From assembly GCA_964575185.1 (NCBI GenBank), contig CAZNPW010000047.1, positions 1-22,860 of the forward strand: a DNA stretch of 22,860 nt, given 5' to 3'. The DNA is from CAZNPW01 sp964575185 (GTDB lineage: Bacteria; Pseudomonadota; Alphaproteobacteria; Rhodobacterales; Rhodobacteraceae). Positions 21,975-22,860 of the stretch are shown here, in pieces. The notes under the pieces are model-generated. The model was not told where the DNA came from. It was given only the letters and a program-made list of their open reading frames with translations, and searched no databases. Within the stretch, counting starts at the first letter, position 1. The number at the start of each line of letters is the position of its first letter. A program made the translations under genes and the position numbers.

Positions 21975-22860
21975 ATGAAGGTCTCGGTCATCGTGGCGAA
22001 CTATCGCGGATCGGCGCACCTGCGCGTCGCGCTGCAGTCGGTGCTGCGGCAGACCCATGCCGATCTGGAGCTGATCGTGTCCGATGACGCCTCGCCCGAC
22101 GACAGCGCGGACATCGTGCGGGCGGTCATGGCGACGGACCGGCGGGTGCGGCTGATCGAGGCCGCGGCGAACGGCGGACCGGCGGCAGCGCGCAACCGGG
22201 CGCTGGAGGTCGCGACCGGCGACTGGATCGCGGTGGCGGACAGCGACGACCTGCTTCACCCCGACCGGCTGTCGCGGCTGGTCGAAGCGGCCGGGCGGCT
22301 TCGGGCCGACATCGTTGCCGACGACCTGGTGTTCTTCGGCGACGCCCCCGGGGCGGCCGGTCGGACGCTGCTGCAACCCCTGCGGCCGACGGCGCCGATG
22401 GAGGTCGACCTGGCCCGCTTTCTTGCCGCCAGCGGCGAGACGGGCGATGCGCCGCCGCTCGGCTATCTGAAGCCGATGTTCCGCCGCGCGACCCTGGGCG
22501 ACCTGCGCTATGACGAAAGCCTGCGGATCGGCGAGGACTACGACCTGGTTCTGCGGCTGCTGCTGGACGGCGCGCGCTACGTCGTGCTGCCCGACCCGAT
22601 GTATCTGTATCGTAGGCACGGCGCGTCGATCTCGCATCGGCTGTCGGAGGCGACGACGCGGGCGATGCGCGATGCGCATGACGGGCTCGAGGCGCGGGCC
22701 GCGGGGCCGGCACGGGCGGCGATGCGGCGGCGCGGGCGGGGGTTGCGGGCGCTCTGGCGCTACGAGCGGCTGCTGGCGGCGATCCGTGCCGGTCGGCCCG
22801 CGCTCGCGGCGGCGCGGCTGCTGGGCGACCCGGCGCTGGCGCTGCGGCTGGCCCGCAGCC
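21975..22860 (+). CDS. Family 2 glycosyltransferase, 3' end missing
   Basis: At least 295 residues are visible, running off the right edge. The GT-A core is clear: VSVIVANYRGSAHLRVALQSV, LIVSDDASPDDS, the donor helix GPAAARNRALE, the metal-binding ADSDD near residues 92-96 followed by LLHPDRLSRLV, and a GEDYDLVLRLLLDGARY acidic motif ahead of PMYLYRRHG. The ATG at 21975 has a strong GGAGGGG Shine-Dalgarno at 21962-21968. ExoU-like transferases of succinoglycan loci are comparable, but the sugar added cannot be told. It is divergent from the glycanase. Confidence 0.9.
   Translation, partial: MKVSVIVANYRGSAHLRVALQSVLRQTHADLELIVSDDASPDDSADIVRAVMATDRRVRLIEAAANGGPAAARNRALEVATGDWIAVADSDDLLHPDRLSRLVEAAGRLRADIVADDLVFFGDAPGAAGRTLLQPLRPTAPMEVDLARFLAASGETGDAPPLGYLKPMFRRATLGDLRYDESLRIGEDYDLVLRLLLDGARYVVLPDPMYLYRRHGASISHRLSEATTRAMRDAHDGLEARAAGPARAAMRRRGRGLRALWRYERLLAAIRAGRPALAAARLLGDPALALRLARS

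Overview
The window is very GC-rich alphaproteobacterial DNA, most likely chromosomal and from the family Rhodobacteraceae (Rhodobacter/Rhodovulum/Paracoccus-like). This rests on protein flavour and gene content: a BMP-type nucleobase ABC operon with a CodA-like deaminase, a cobalamin side-chain pair of L-threonine kinase and CobC, and an ExoY-type polysaccharide locus. No rRNA, tRNA, CRISPR array, IS element, integrase or phage gene was seen. Most neighbours are packed by 1-11 bp start/stop overlaps.

Layout. (1) 1-1387, minus strand: a GntR/HutC-type regulator followed by a nanE-type N-acylglucosamine-6-phosphate 2-epimerase cut by the window edge, with a possible operator between them. (2) 1615-3183, minus: a SARP-like winged-helix regulator with a long helical C-terminus. 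(3) 3276-5010, minus: cobC (L-threonine-phosphate decarboxylase) overlapping a PduX/BluE-type L-threonine kinase. These are consecutive steps that make the aminopropanol linker of vitamin B12. (4) 5069-7654, plus: mutS, divergent from the kinase; both starts look leaderless or nearly so. (5) 7644-13425, minus: a five-gene operon reading BMP binding protein, two-domain ATPase, two permeases, CodA-family deaminase. Its last gene overlaps the end of mutS tail to tail. The deaminase carries Cys where E. coli CodA has Asp314, which points to 5-methylcytosine rather than plain cytosine. The ATPase gene contains a repeat-like insert in its inter-domain linker.

(6) 13670 to the right edge: a surface or exopolysaccharide locus on both strands. 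Plus strand: a Wzx-type flippase and a polysaccharide pyruvyltransferase. Minus strand: Stf0-type sulfotransferase, family 4 glycosyltransferase, family 2 glycosyltransferase. Plus: exoY, the priming phosphoglycosyltransferase. Minus: GH16 glycanase and an ExoQ/Wzy-like polymerase. Plus: a second family 2 glycosyltransferase running off the edge. Together they suggest lipid-linked assembly of an acidic polymer (ExoY priming, glycosyltransferases, pyruvylation, possibly sulfation), flipping by Wzx, polymerisation by the ExoQ-like protein and trimming by an ExoK-like glycanase. Two convergent pairs here share 65 bp and 55 bp of coding sequence.

No wholly new system is evident. The best leads are the likely 5-methylcytosine salvage operon, the intragenic repeat element, and the combination of sulfotransferase and pyruvyltransferase in the polysaccharide locus.
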